A stretch of 64,000 nucleotides of DNA, from positions 186,001 to 250,000 of the forward strand of contig JALJCO010010517.1 in assembly GCA_023101725.1 (NCBI GenBank). Reading direction: 5' to 3'. This DNA is from Atherinomorus stipes. Lineage: Eukaryota > Chordata > Actinopteri > Atheriniformes > Atherinidae. The position numbers and the translations under genes were made by a program. Of the stretch, positions 22,150 through 33,164 are shown one piece after another (positions within the stretch are counted from its first letter, which is position 1; each line of letters starts with the position of its first letter). The notes beneath the pieces were generated by a model. It was not told where the DNA came from, ran no database searches, and worked only from the letters and a program-made list of their open reading frames with translations.

Positions 22150-23300
22150 GTTAGACCATCATCAGCCTTTGATATGGTCGATCATACCATCACAATAAAT
22201 GGGCAGCGGGATTGGATGGGAATGACAGGAGTGGTTTACCTCCTTCTTGGCAGGGAGGAGCTTCAGTGTGTCAGTCAATGATATGATGTCTTAGCAGGCA
22301 GATCTACAGTGTGGTGTTCCACAGGGCTCCATCCTGGGACCTCTTCTCTTCTTGCTATATCTCCTTCCTCTTGGTCAGATGATGTGGCGCATCATTTCTT
22401 CGCTGATGACATACAATTGTACTGCTCCTTTAAAATCTGTGAGGTCCGCAAACTCCATTCTCTGATTAACTGCCTCAGATTCAGCAGTGGTTAAATGACA
22501 ACCATCTCACACTGAATACTGAGAGGACGGATATGCTCATTATTGCCCCTGACAGTGCAATCCCCGACATTAAACAGCACCTGGATGATCTGTGCTCCTC
22601 AGCCAAATCAAGTCTGCGTAACCTTGGAATAGTTTTTGATGGGATGTCTCTAGCGAACATTCTAAAAAATTCATCAGGAACTGTTATTTTCAACTGTGTA
22701 ACATCTCCAAGGTGATGAATATCGTCTCACAGGGTGATTTGGAGAAAACTGTCCATGCTTTTATTTCCAGAACTCTGCTGCAAGGCTCCTGACCCACTCA
22801 AACAGGAGGACCCACATCACTCCTCTCCTGAAGTTCCTTCATCGGCTTCCTGTTGCTTCCAGGATACATTAAAAAATCCTGGTCCTTGCTTTCAGGGCCC
22901 GTCATGGACAGGAGCCAGACTGCATTACTGGTCTGATCCAGCCCTAGACTTTGGCCCATAGCCTGAGATTTTCAGGTCAAAACCTGTTAATGGTCCCTTG
23001 GACCTGTTATGGAACCAGAGGAGACGAGTCTTTTCAAGCAGTGGCGCGCCGTCCCTGGAACAAACTCCTTCTGTCCCTGCGCTCTCTGGACTCTTTAAAA
23101 AACACTTTAAAAAAGCAGCTTAAAAACTTGACTGTTTACACAGCTTTTCACAGCACATAGCTAGTAATTTTATTCATTTATTTATTCAGTTTTTCTTGAA
23201 TTTTACTTATTTTTACTTGCATTGTTATGCATTATCACGTGAAGCATTTTGTGACCCGTCTGTGAAAAGTGCTGTACAAATAAAGTTACTTGCTTACCCT
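22150..23300 (+). pseudogene. L2-type LINE reverse transcriptase and 3' end, decayed
   Basis: Translation at about 22305-22375 gives QCGVPQGSILGPLLFLLYLL, the conserved PQGS motif of LINE reverse transcriptases. At about 22385-22425 another frame gives HHFFADDIQLYCS, with the FADD catalytic motif. WLNDNHLTLNTERTDMLII follows (22490-22550), then NLGIVFDGM (22620-22650). Later sequence matches the L2 C-terminal region in pieces, and the copy ends in an untranslated tail AGTGCTGTACAAATAAAGTT at about 23270. Frames change repeatedly, and the 5' half including the endonuclease is absent. Clade assignment (L2/CR1 group) is from these motifs and the tail. Confidence 0.8.
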
Positions 23301-25055
23301 TAATTGTGTCCCTCTGCAGTTTTTAATCCCTCGCAGGGAGCTGAGCAGTACCCTTATACCGACACCTTGTCAATGTCTGGGAAGACCGGGCCTTTGAACC
23401 ATGACGAGATTGAACAGAAATCAGCTGAAACACGTCTGCCGACCAGATGCTAATGTATGTGCTGTATTAGCAGAGGCTGCGGTGCTCGTCATCCTCCTCT
23501 GCCTTCCACTGTTAGTCAACTTCCTCAGTCAGATAAGAAGGATACCTGCAGTGTTGCTGAACTGTCGTACCTGCTGAAGCTCAGGACGCATCTTTCAGGA
23601 GGGACGTCTAACTCAGAGCATGCTGGTTGCTCGCAGTCAGGCGTGTCTAAAATCTGGAGCAAGGACAAAGTTGGAAGCTCGTTAAAGGGAAACATTACAG
23701 GGCGACCAAAGAAACTGCCATCAATGAGCCTGAAAATAGAAAATGGACAAAAAAAGAAAAGCAAACTGACCTGAACAGGAGTTGATCTTTCTGATCAAAC
23801 TGAGTCAAACGTAAACCATCATTAATGCCTGAACAGATGAAAACAGGCTTCCATCACCCAGGATGATCAGATATGTGATACTCAGAGATAAATCATCAGT
23901 CAGCATCTGGTAAGGAGCATAAATGAATTCCAATCAGACATGTAAAGATGTTAAAAACCTCAGTGATGTGGGGTAAAGGGCCGAGGGGGAGTGGCAGTCA
24001 TTACCACAGTTAGTGCTAAGGAGGCTTAAGGACACTACTGATGTACTTGATCTGATGGAAATCTACAGTTAAAGCAGGAGAAAACCTTTATTGTGGGGGA
24101 CTGAGTTCCTCTCTAAGACCCAGATCAGTGCTGTGATGACAACCGTGGTTACATCAGAGAAACAGGAGAAATTAAACATCTGCACATTAATAATCTGGAT
24201 TAAGGGGAAATATTTTCAACATGTTCAAAAAGAAGCATAAAGAAGGTAAGTAGGTTGTTTTGCAGCATGTAGGGGATCAGTGGATTCTCCCCCGAGCAGT
24301 TCTGGTGGAAAACCGGATCTTGTGTCAGCTCGGTGATGGACACTGTTGGGCTGCTGACATCGGAGCAAAAAGCTCAGAAAAGTCCCTTTCTCTTCATTCT
24401 TTTATCTTTATACACAGGATCTGTCTGGTTTTTGCACATTTTTATATAAATACATTAGCACGGCTATGTAGCTTCAGGCTAACATTAGGTTAACAGAGAC
24501 AATCTTGCAGAAATGTGCAGCCAAATGTCAACTTTTAAAACAGGATTATTTAGGAAATCACTTTAAAGTTTGCTTCAGACTGGTGAGAGACCACAGACAT
24601 ATTGTAGATAAAGCTCCATCCATCTATATTAGAGATGGATGAAGCTTCAGCTCACATTTGCTGTTAGTTTCTGAAAAGCTAAAAGTAAAGCCAGGTGGGC
24701 GTTTCCCACCGTCACCATCTTCACTGCGTCATGCATGTGTCATCACTCCGGGAAAATACAAAACTGGGGAAAGAGAGGGGGGCTCAAAGCCTTGGAGTTA
24801 ATAACTGATAGCCAACAAGCTCTAAGCTAATTGCTAACAGAGCCAGAGCTGAAAAAAAGATAGGTGGACTAAAGGTAAGGCACGCTCAGAGTTGCTGTTA
24901 ACCGTTGTGCTACAAGCTGAGGGAGCTAGCTACAGTACTAGCGCTAACAGCAGCAGCCAGTCTGCCACCTATCAATCAAAAGCACACGCCCCTAATTATG
25001 TGTAATTTCAAGATTAAATAAGATCTAAACAGATGAGTTATAAAAAAATTGACTG
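23301..25055. other. unannotated sequence
   Basis: No recognised gene or transposon. A 105-codon open frame at 23457-23774 lacks motifs. A G-run followed by A-runs occurs at 25060-25120 just before the 21-bp array, possibly a low-quality patch. Confidence 0.45.
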
Positions 25056-25184
25056 TCTCCCGGGGGGGGGGGGGCCCAAGGGGGGCACAAAGAAAAAAAA
25101 AAGAAAAAAAAAAAAAAAAACCCCTCACAGTTGACATGAAGGTAAACTTGACCTATTAAACCTAAAATGATGTTTAGAACCAGG

Positions 25185-26880
25185 CTGTAAACATGTTTAT
25201 TTCATCTGCAAAAATGTTTATTTCTGCTGTAAATTAGTTTATATCTGCTGTAAACATGTTTATTTTAGCTGTAAACGACTTTATTTTTGCAGTGAACATG
25301 TTATTTTAGATTTTTATTTTTGCTGTAAACATGTTTATTTCAGCCATGAACATGTTTATTTCTGCTGTAAACATGTTTATTTTTGTAGTGAGCATGTTTA
25401 TTTTTGCAGTGAGCATGTTTATTTCTGCTGTGAACATGTTTTTTTCTGCTGTAAACATGTTTATTTCTGCCATGAATATGTTTGTTTATGCTGTAAACAT
25501 GTTTATTTTTCCAGTGAGCATGTTTATTTTTGCAGTGTGCATGTTTATTTCTGCAGTGAACATGTTTATTTCTGCTGTAACTTTTATTTTTGCAGTGAAC
25601 ATGTTTATTTCTGCTGCAGACATGTTTATTTTTGCTGTAAACGTGTTTATTTCTGCAGTGAACATGTTTATTTCTGCCATGAACATGTTTACTTCTGTTG
25701 TAAACATGTTTATTTTGCAGTGAACATGTTTTATTTCTGCTGCAGACATGTTTATTTTTGCAGTGAACATGTTTATTTCTGCTGTTAACATGTTTATTTT
25801 TGCTGTAAACATGTTTATTTCTGCTGCAGACATGTTTATTTTTTGCAGTGAACATGTTTATTTCTGCCACTAACATGTCTATGTCTGCAGTAAACATGTT
25901 CATTACTGCCGTGAACATGTTTATTTCTGCTGTAAACATGTTTATTTTTGCTGTAAATATGTTTATTTCTCTCGGCAACATGTTTTTTCTGCCTGAACAT
26001 GTTTATTTTTGCTGTAAATATGTTTATTTCTGCAGTGAACATGTTTTTTTTCTGCTGCAGACATGTTTATTTCTGCTGTAAACATGTTTATTTCTGCCAT
26101 GAACATGTTTATTTTTGCTGTAAACATGTTTTTTTTCAAAAAACTTTTTTTCTTCTTCTGCAGAAAAGTTTTTTTTTTTTGAAATAATTTTTTTTTTTTT
26201 GGGGGAAAATATTTTTTTGTCTGTAGAAAATTTTTTTTTTTTTGTTAAATATTTTTTTTTTGCAGTGAACTTGTTTATTTCTGCTGCAGACATGTTTATT
26301 TTTGCAGTGAACATGTTTATTTCTGCTGTTAACATGTTTATTTTTGCAGTAAACATGTTTATTTCTGTCGGGAACATGTTTATGTCTGCAGTGAACATGT
26401 TTATTTTTGCTGTAAATATGTTTATTTCTGCAGTGAACATGTTTATTTCTGCTGCAGACATGTTTATTTTTGCAGTGAACATGTTTATTTCTGCTGTTAA
26501 CATGTTTATTTTTGCAGTAAACATGTTTATTTCTGTCGGGAACATGTTTATGTCTGCAGTGAACATGTTTATTTTTGCTGTAAATATGTTTATTTCTGGA
26601 GTGAACATGTTTATTTCTGCTGCAGACATGTTTATTTTTGCAGTGAACATGTTTATTTCTGCTGTTAAAATTCAAAACAATCATAATAAAAACATGTTTA
26701 TTTTTGCAGTGAACATGTTTATTTCTGCTGTAAACATGTTTATTTTTGCAGTGAACATGTTTATTTCTGCTGTAGACATGTTTAATTTTTGCAGCGAACA
26801 TGTTTATTTCTGCCGTGAACATGTTTCATCTGCAGTAAACATGAGTATTTCTGCTGTAAACATGTTTATTTTGCTATAAA
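25185..26880. repeat. 21-bp minisatellite, ~75-80 units
   Basis: The unit is AAACATGTTTATTTCTGCTG plus T, with GTGAAC, GTAAAC, GCAGAC and CGGGAAC variants before CATG. Because 21 is divisible by 3, long open frames appear on both strands (MFISAVN-type on plus). An 8-unit, 168-bp higher-order repeat is visible: the CTGCTGCAGAC marker recurs at 26281, 26449 and 26617. Between about 26130 and 26275 units degrade into T-runs. A short non-array insert (AAATTCAAAACAATCATAAT) lies near 26670. Confidence 0.95.
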
Positions 26881-26884
26881 GGTG

Positions 26885-27085
26885 CAGAGGTGCAGAGGAT
26901 TTTTTCCATCTCTCCATCTCTGCCTTGTTTTAAAACCCACCTCTTTTCCCTGGCATTTTATCCATCCTGGGCCATTTTATTTTTATTTTCTTTTACTGCT
27001 TCTTATTGTGTTATTGTCACTTGGTTTTTGATTGTTTGAATTTAATTATTGTTCCTGTACAGCACTTTGTTCAGCTGTTGCTGTC
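26885..27085 (+). mobile_element. L2-type LINE 3' terminal fragment
   Basis: Contains CTGCCTTGTTTTAAAACCCA (the conserved C-terminal coding end) and, about 140 bp later, TGTACAGCACTTTGTTCAGC followed by TGTTGCTGTCATGAAAGT. This layout matches the end of fish L2-type elements. Only ~200 bp remain, directly downstream of the 21-bp array. Confidence 0.5.
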
Positions 27086-27257
27086 ATGAAAGTCCTCTTT
27101 TTTTTTTTTTTTTTAAAGATAACAGAGGTAATGAAAGAAAAAGAAAAAGAAATGAAGTCCTCTTTCAAAGAAGTTGGCTTGCTGACCACCCCTCTAGCTC
27201 CGCCCCCAGCGAAGGAATTAAACAATCAGAGAGGCAGGAAGAGCTGCAACAAAATAA

Positions 27258-28600
27258 TAATTACCTCCGCCAAGGAGGTAATGTTTTCAGTAGCATTGGT
27301 CTGTCTGTCTGTCAGCAACTTTATGGAAAAAGTTCTGGACAGATTGACCTGAAGTTTTCACCAGCCGTGGGCCTCAGCCCAAGGACGAACCGGTTAAATT
27401 TAGGTGGTGATCCGGATCACCTTCTGGATCCAGGATTCTTTATCATTGTGAGATTGGCCAAATTTAGGAAATTTTGCACATTAATCCAGGATATTTGCAT
27501 AAGGTATGGAGGGGATGTCACCGGGTTTCCAGAGCTGCACTTTAGTGATAGTTGATGCTCAGCAAAGTGGACACACTCTGAAAAGAGAATATTTAAAAAT
27601 ATATAAAAAATATCTTATAAAAAAATATTTATATATAAAAGAGAGAAACCATACACATACAAGAGAAATGGGAGAGACTTTGGGCTCACCACAAAAAAAG
27701 AAAACAAGACACAAAGAGATATGTAAGGGTTGGGGGTGAAAAGCCATTATGTTAGAGGGCATTATGGAGGGGGAGGGAGTTTTTATTTTTTATGATTAAT
27801 ATTATCCTGATGAAAGACAAAATAGGGGGCCCCACACACAAAATAAAAAAAAAAAAGGGAAAGGAGGGGGGTGAATGTTTGGGGAAGGAGGGAACCCCTT
27901 CCCACAAACCACGAAAAAAAGGGGGGGAGGAGAGGGGAGGGAAGATGAGGAGAAAATCAAACAAAAAAAAAGAAGAAGAAAAAACCCAAGGAGAGGGGAG
28001 AGGAAAAAGGGAGAAGGAACACAAAAAGAGCCAAAAAATAAAGTAGGGAGGGAAAAAAAAAAAAAAGGGGGGGGAAAAAGGCGAAAAAGAGGGGAGGGGG
28101 AGGCCCCCAAAAAGATTAAAAAAAAAAAAAAAATAATAACCAGCACTACTTCATTCCTTCTGTTCAGACTTTTATCTGCAGCTTCAGCCGGACTGGACCT
28201 GATGGAACTGCAAACCTTGTTGAGTGGAGTTGGAGGAACTTTTTCCAATAGAAGGCAAAGCCAAACAGTCTGTGTCTATTACCAAAACAAATCCACAAGT
28301 ACCAACTAACTCAATCTAAACCTATAGCGACATCATGATGTCTGCAGATGTCTGCACATTAATCCATACCCATGCCCGAGTGTTGATGACCCAGAACACA
28401 AAAAAAGGGAGTTGTTGGAATTTTCACTGCTGAAAGGTAACAAATGAAGATTCAGACATGCAACGAACACCAAACTTTAGCCAAGATTCTGCTGAATCGG
28501 GAGTATGTGAATGGAAATGACGCATCTTCAACAGCAACGGAGCTATGAGGGGGACGTGAGCTGCTTAGCAGAGGTCTCCAAGTGCTTTACTAGTTTTCTA
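27258..28600 (+). repeat. Dispersed repeat 'R', near full length, interrupted
   Basis: Begins TACCTCCGCCAAGGAGGTAA and ends near AGCAGAGGTCTCCAAGTGCT at about 28566-28596. The copy at 44535-44766 has the same two ends (ACCTCCACCAAGGAAGT and TTGGCGGAGGTCTGTGCTCT). The ends are short inverted repeats around CCTCCGCCAAG. The parts 27258-27582 and 28135-28600 are contiguous in the copy at 21806-22106. No coding sequence is recognised. Confidence 0.7.
27583..28134. other. Purine-rich low-complexity block splitting repeat R
   Basis: The block starts AT-rich and becomes almost entirely A and G on the plus strand, with long A- and G-runs (27840-28130). It separates CACTCTGAA from TAACCAGCACTACTTC, which are adjacent at 21890-21915. 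It may be an assembly or gap-filling artefact or a genuine polypurine expansion. Confidence 0.6.
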
Positions 28601-29464
28601 AATGTTTTTATTTTAAAACATCTGAATGAATCATCCCAAACTGGTGATTCAGTGATTTTTGGTTCGTCCGTTCGTTTGTCTGTTAATTTATAAAAACCTT
28701 AACAAACTCAATCGCAGAGTTGTGGTTGGAAGGAAAATAAAGAGGATGCTTCTTTCATCTGATTCTTCTAACCCTAGCCCAACCAAGAGAGAACTGATGA
28801 AGGTTACAGACGAGGTCTGGGGCCTCAGGAAGCCTTTGGGCCGTTGCTCAGTACTCCGGTTGATCATTAATCCTTGACGATGGTTTGATCTGCATTTGCA
28901 GTTCTGACTTTCTTTGTGACTGAAATGTCATTAAAATTACAGAGAAAATGTTCACACTTCTGATCTTCAATGCTTGACTTGAACAGAGCAGAACCTTTTC
29001 CTTTTGTTCTCAAGTTAAAGGTCCGTGATTTTATTTACGGTCAGAAGACCTGCATCTCAATCATCTGACACCGTGAGGATAATGTTTGCTTCTTATGCTA
29101 ATTTATTCTGTTTAGCATCCCCTAAATCATGCAAAGTCTGGAAGTTTGCAGCAGTTTTAATGTAAGATGCATAGAGGTCAGTGTTTTAGCCTTTCTCACT
29201 CTGTGAGGAGCAGAAGAAGCCAAATCCGCTCTTACATTCGTTTCTGTGTTTCCGTCAGTGTCAGCGTTCAAATATCAGCAAGGTGCAGAAACTTTCATGA
29301 ACATGTTAAATAGTTCAGGCTGCATAAAGGTCACATCCAATCACTTTAATGATGCTCAGAGTACTCGGAGGTCTCTTACACAATCTCCTCTCACGGATGC
29401 TGAGCTCCTTCTCTGGCGCTCAGCAACCCTCCCCTCACTAATAGCCGTTGTCTTAATGCCATAG
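28601..29464. other. unannotated sequence
   Basis: Unique-looking AT-rich sequence without gene or recognised repeat. Confidence 0.45.
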
Positions 29465-29800
29465 TCGAGTATTTTTCAGGTTAAATTTGGGGTGGCGATG
29501 CTGGGCGGTGATATTAATCTCACCAGAGACGTTCCAGTGCTGGTAATGAAGGATGCCCGGTATTATTTGCATCCTCGCATGTCGAGTGTTTTGTCAAAAG
29601 TAGGCAAGTTTTGCTTGCCTAGTAGATTTGTGTCCTCCCCGGGAGCTGTGGCCCAGTAAGAGACAGCAGTTGCTCGACATAATTAGACCGGGAAGGTCCT
29701 TGTAAACTCATTAATATCTCACCCAGGCTGAAATGGCTGGCTTACCAGTGCATCCTCCGCAAAGAATACAAAGAGATTTTGTGGAAAAAGGGAGATATGA
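29465..29800. other. Candidate conserved non-coding element
   Basis: A complex repeat-free block with balanced composition and homeodomain-like words (ATATTAATCTCACCAG, GACATAATTAGACCGG, AACTCATTAATATCTCACCC). It includes the inverted pair GGCAAGTTTTGCTTGCC. No open frame. The call rests on texture only and needs cross-species alignment. Confidence 0.25.
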
Positions 29801-30164
29801 AGTACAGGTAGTAAGATGAATGAAGTTCAGGTGTTGGTCACAAGGGGATGTGGAGTGTCTTGCTCGCTGCAGAGATTGTATGTAAGACAATTTAAGTGAT
29901 TATGGCTTTAAATAAGAACAGTCCTCGGTGGTTGTATGCATTTGTGTTATTCTGCCCTTTGACCATCCTCAGTGCTATTTAAAGGCACGACCAGTAACTG
30001 TAGGCTAACAGTGGCTTTTCTTTTCTTTTATGTTTTAGATGACTGGACGTTGAGACCATGGTCCTCACCTGGAAAAGGAGGGAGTGTCCTCTCCGGGTCG
30101 GGGTGAGGTCCTGCCCCAGGTGGAGGAGTTCAAGTATCTCTGGTCTTGTTCAGGAGTGAGGGAA

Positions 30165-31294
30165 CAACCCAGTCTCACTCCAAAACGTGTCAGTCCTCCG
30201 TTGGTCCACAGCACAATACGTACCTATTTCACAATTTGGCCTCTGAAAACGTAGACTTACTACGTTTAAATTTTTCCCATTCATTTCTCTAGGTCACGTG
30301 ACTGCAGAGTTTCTCCCAAGAGAACATGGTGGATATCCCTTCAATTTTGGGTGGAAATTGTCATATGTTAAGATAAATTGCGACTCTACCATTGTTTATA
30401 ATCACTTTTCTAGCAAGAAATATACACTTTATTCTCATATTATCCATTCATTTTATGTATACAATCCATAGTTTTTTCTGTTTAGACAGACATTTTGTCC
30501 AGTCTCTCAACAAAATTGTAGAAATACTACGTTAATTCACTTTTTCACTTCAGTGGTTACAATGCTTTAAACAATATACTGGAATAAGCTGTTGTTCTTG
30601 TAATCAGGCCCAAATACAACTCGATTTCACAGAAGTACAAGAAATACATGGATTATAATGATGTTTCAACACTTATTTCAGGTCCAGGCACGTCGGAAAT
30701 TAGATCAATATAGTCAATAGCGGAGCCAGTTGTCTACACAACTTTCCTGTTTCTGGAACAAATAAAAGCACAAGTTACGTTTTTGTGACTGCTGATGTGG
30801 TGGTTCACTGCAATGTTTTTTGTAATATCTCCATTGTAATTTCACTTATCAAATTGCGGTAGACTATTAAAGTTTTGATCTTCTCTGCTATCTTGCGTGT
30901 GTGTGTGTTGTTTTCGCCATCAAGTGAAAAAACATAGTATTTCTACAATTTTGTTGAGAGACCTGACAAAATGTCCGTCGAAACGAAAAAACTATGGATT
31001 GTATACATAAAATGAATGGATAATTTGAAAATAAAGTGTATATTTCTCGCTAGAAAAGTGATCAAAAAAATTGTAGAGTCGCAATCTATCTTAAAATATG
31101 ACAATTTCCATCCAAACTGAAGGGATATCCGCCATGTTCTCTTGGGAGAAACTCTGCAGTCACATGACCTACAGAAATGAATGGGAAAATCAAACGTAGT
31201 AAGTCTACGTTTTCAGAGGCCAAATTGTGAAATAGGTACGTATTGTGCTGTGGACCAACGTTGGACTGTCACGTTTTGGAGTGGGCCTGTGTTG
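30165..31294. mobile_element. hAT-like palindromic element with ~375-bp arms
   Basis: The left arm (30165-30545) recurs inverted at about 30925-31294. Landmarks are CTCCAAAACGTGTCAGTCCT, GTTGGTCCACAGCACAATAC, AACGTAGACTTACTACGTTT, TATGTATACAATCCATAGTT and CAACAAAATTGTAGAAATAC, each mirrored on the right. A ~380-bp unique AT-rich spacer separates the arms. Flanks GAGGGAA (30158-30164) and GAGAGAA (31295-31301) look like a diverged 7-8-bp target duplication, and removing the element restores the LINE sequence. Non-coding. The hAT label rests on the duplication length. Confidence 0.7.
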
Positions 31295-31507
31295 GAGAGA
31301 AGGATGAAGCGGGAGATGGACAGACGGATCGGTGCGGCATCTGCAGTGATGAAGACTCTGCATCGGTCTGCCGTGGTGAAGAAGGAGCTGAGCCAGAAGA
31401 AGAAGCCCTTGATTTACCGGTCCATCTACGTTCCTACCCCCACCTATGGTCACCAGCTCTGGGTCGTAACCGAAAGAACGAAATCGCGGGTACAAGCGGC
31501 TGAAATA

Positions 31508-32632
31508 GGGGATTATCACGCTTCCGTGTTCCGAACTTCCGGTTTTAAACAGTTAGACGGCCCACTTCCGGTCCAGTTCAATGTCCCTGCTTTACTTCGT
31601 AGATAACGTGAATAAACGCCAACCCTACGGAAATTTTCACGGATTCCAGACTGAAGTGATACTAAGGAAGAAGTGGATCAAAGCGATTCTCCAGAGTGAA
31701 GGGCCGAACTTTATAATAAAACAACGTAGCATGTTTGTTTGCAGCCGGTGGGGCACAACACCGGCATGCTAGCATTAGCCAGCTAGCGTTTTACCGACGT
31801 GTTTAACCCTTTGTGCGTCTTAAAACACACATACATCTGAAAATCGGGTCTGTACCCCCCGTTTCCAGTGGAACAACTGGGGGACTGCCAAGAAAGAAGA
31901 CGCTTTCAGATGCTTGTGTGTTTTCAGCAGCACAAAGTTAGGCATGTCATCAAGCTGGCTAATGCTAACTTGCTAACAGTAGTCTGCCAGCTACGACTCT
32001 GTTCAACTTTGTAAATCGGATAAACGCCGATGCCAAGTTTTCATTCCAGACTGAGTGATGCTAAGGAAGAAGTGGATTAAAACGACCGATTCGCCGCGGT
32101 GAAGGACCGAACTTTATAATAAAAAGACACGTTTGTTTGTGGCCGGCAGTCTGCACAGTCGTGTTAGCCTGTAAGCATTTGCCAGCTTGATGACGTGCCT
32201 AACTTTGTGCGGCTGAAAACACACAAGCATCTGAAAGCGTCTCCTTTCTTGGCAGTCCCCAGTTGTTCCACTGGAAACGGGGGGGTACAGACCCGATTTT
32301 CAGATGTTTGTGTGTTTTAAGACGCACAATGTTAAGCACGTCAGTAAACGCTAGCTGGCTAATGCTAGCATGCTGTGAAGTGTCGGTGTTGTGCCCCACC
32401 GGCGACAAACAAACGTGTGTTTTATTATAAAGTTCGGCCCTTTACCGCGGTGAATCGATCGCTTTGATCCAGCTTTTGATCCAGTATCACTTCGGTCTGG
32501 AATGAAAACTTAAATATGTTTGGAGTTTATCCAATTTAAATAGTATAACAGAGCAGGAATGGCTGTCGTTAACATGGCCCGGAAGAGGAAGTGTCCAAAA
32601 TCCGGGAACTTCCAGTAAGCGTGATAATCCCC
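31508..32632 (-). mobile_element. Giant foldback element, copy 2 (inverted relative to copy 1)
   Basis: Same ends (GGGGATTATCACGC and GCGTGATAATCCCC), same TA on both sides (31506-31507 and 32633-32634) and same internal order as 1487-2615, read on the opposite strand. It is 1,125 bp against 1,129 bp. Here it splits the LINE between GTACAAGCGGCTGAAA and GGTTTCCTCTGCAGGGTGG, so its boundaries are confirmed by an interrupted known sequence. No coding capacity; a 141-codon frame across its left end is a chimera of the LINE and the element. Confidence 0.88.
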
Positions 32633-33164
32633 TATAGGTTTCCTCTGCAGGGTGGCCGGGCTCTCCCTTAGAGATAGGGGGAGGAGCTCAGTCATCAGGG
32701 AGGGACTCAAAGTAGAGCCGCTGCTCCTCCGTATAGAGAGGAGCCAGATGAGGAGGCTCGGGCATCTGGTCAGGATGCCACCTGGACGAGACCCCGGGGA
32801 GACCTAGGACACATTGGAAGGACTTCGTCTCCCGGCTGGCCTGGGAACGCCTTGGGATCCCCCAGATGAGCTGGTGGATGTGGGCGGGGAGAGAGAATGG
32901 ATGGATGGATTAGAATGTAAATATCGTTGACAATCAGGTTTATTTAAAGGTGCTATAGAAGATGTTTCTGCATTTCAGAAAGCAGAGACTGTTTGCAAGT
33001 TTTTGAAAAAAGCGCATGTGCAAGACCAACCTGCTTGTCACAGCTGACTCGTGGCTTGCGAACGTTCACGAGCCACTCTGGTGTTCAGCAGACAGCAGGT
33101 ACAGATTCTCCATCATGTCACAAACGCAAGTAAACGTCTGAACGAAAGATAGAGAATGATGTAG

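Larger units (their letters stand above)
30045..32905 (+). mobile_element. Rex/RTE-like LINE fragment, split by two palindromic insertions
   Basis: Three pieces read as one interrupted reverse transcriptase 3' region: 30045-30164, 31295-31507 and 32633-32905. Piece 2 translates to RMKREMDRRIGAASAVMKTL, then HRSAVVKKELSQKKKPLIYR and SIYVPTPTYGHQLWVVTERT. Piece 3 gives, with frame changes, LRRVAGLSLRDRG, EPLLLRIERSQMRRLGHLVR and MPPG. This is the conserved C-terminal end of a common fish non-LTR element. It closes with a (GGAT)n run at 32895-32912. The copy is 5' truncated and inactive. Clade name is from recognition only. Confidence 0.75.

Noticed and set aside
25331..26879. Open frames of 100-230 codons on both strands (MFISAVN-type repeats)
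   Set aside because: They arise from a 21-bp repeat; the hydrophobic look of the plus-strand peptide is a by-product of T-rich codons.
27802..28309. Open frames of 148 (minus) and 144 (plus) codons, lysine- or phenylalanine-rich
   Set aside because: They are produced by the purine-rich low-complexity block.
31181..31606. 141-codon open frame
   Set aside because: It crosses from the palindromic element through LINE sequence into the giant-hairpin element, so it is a chimera of three transposons.
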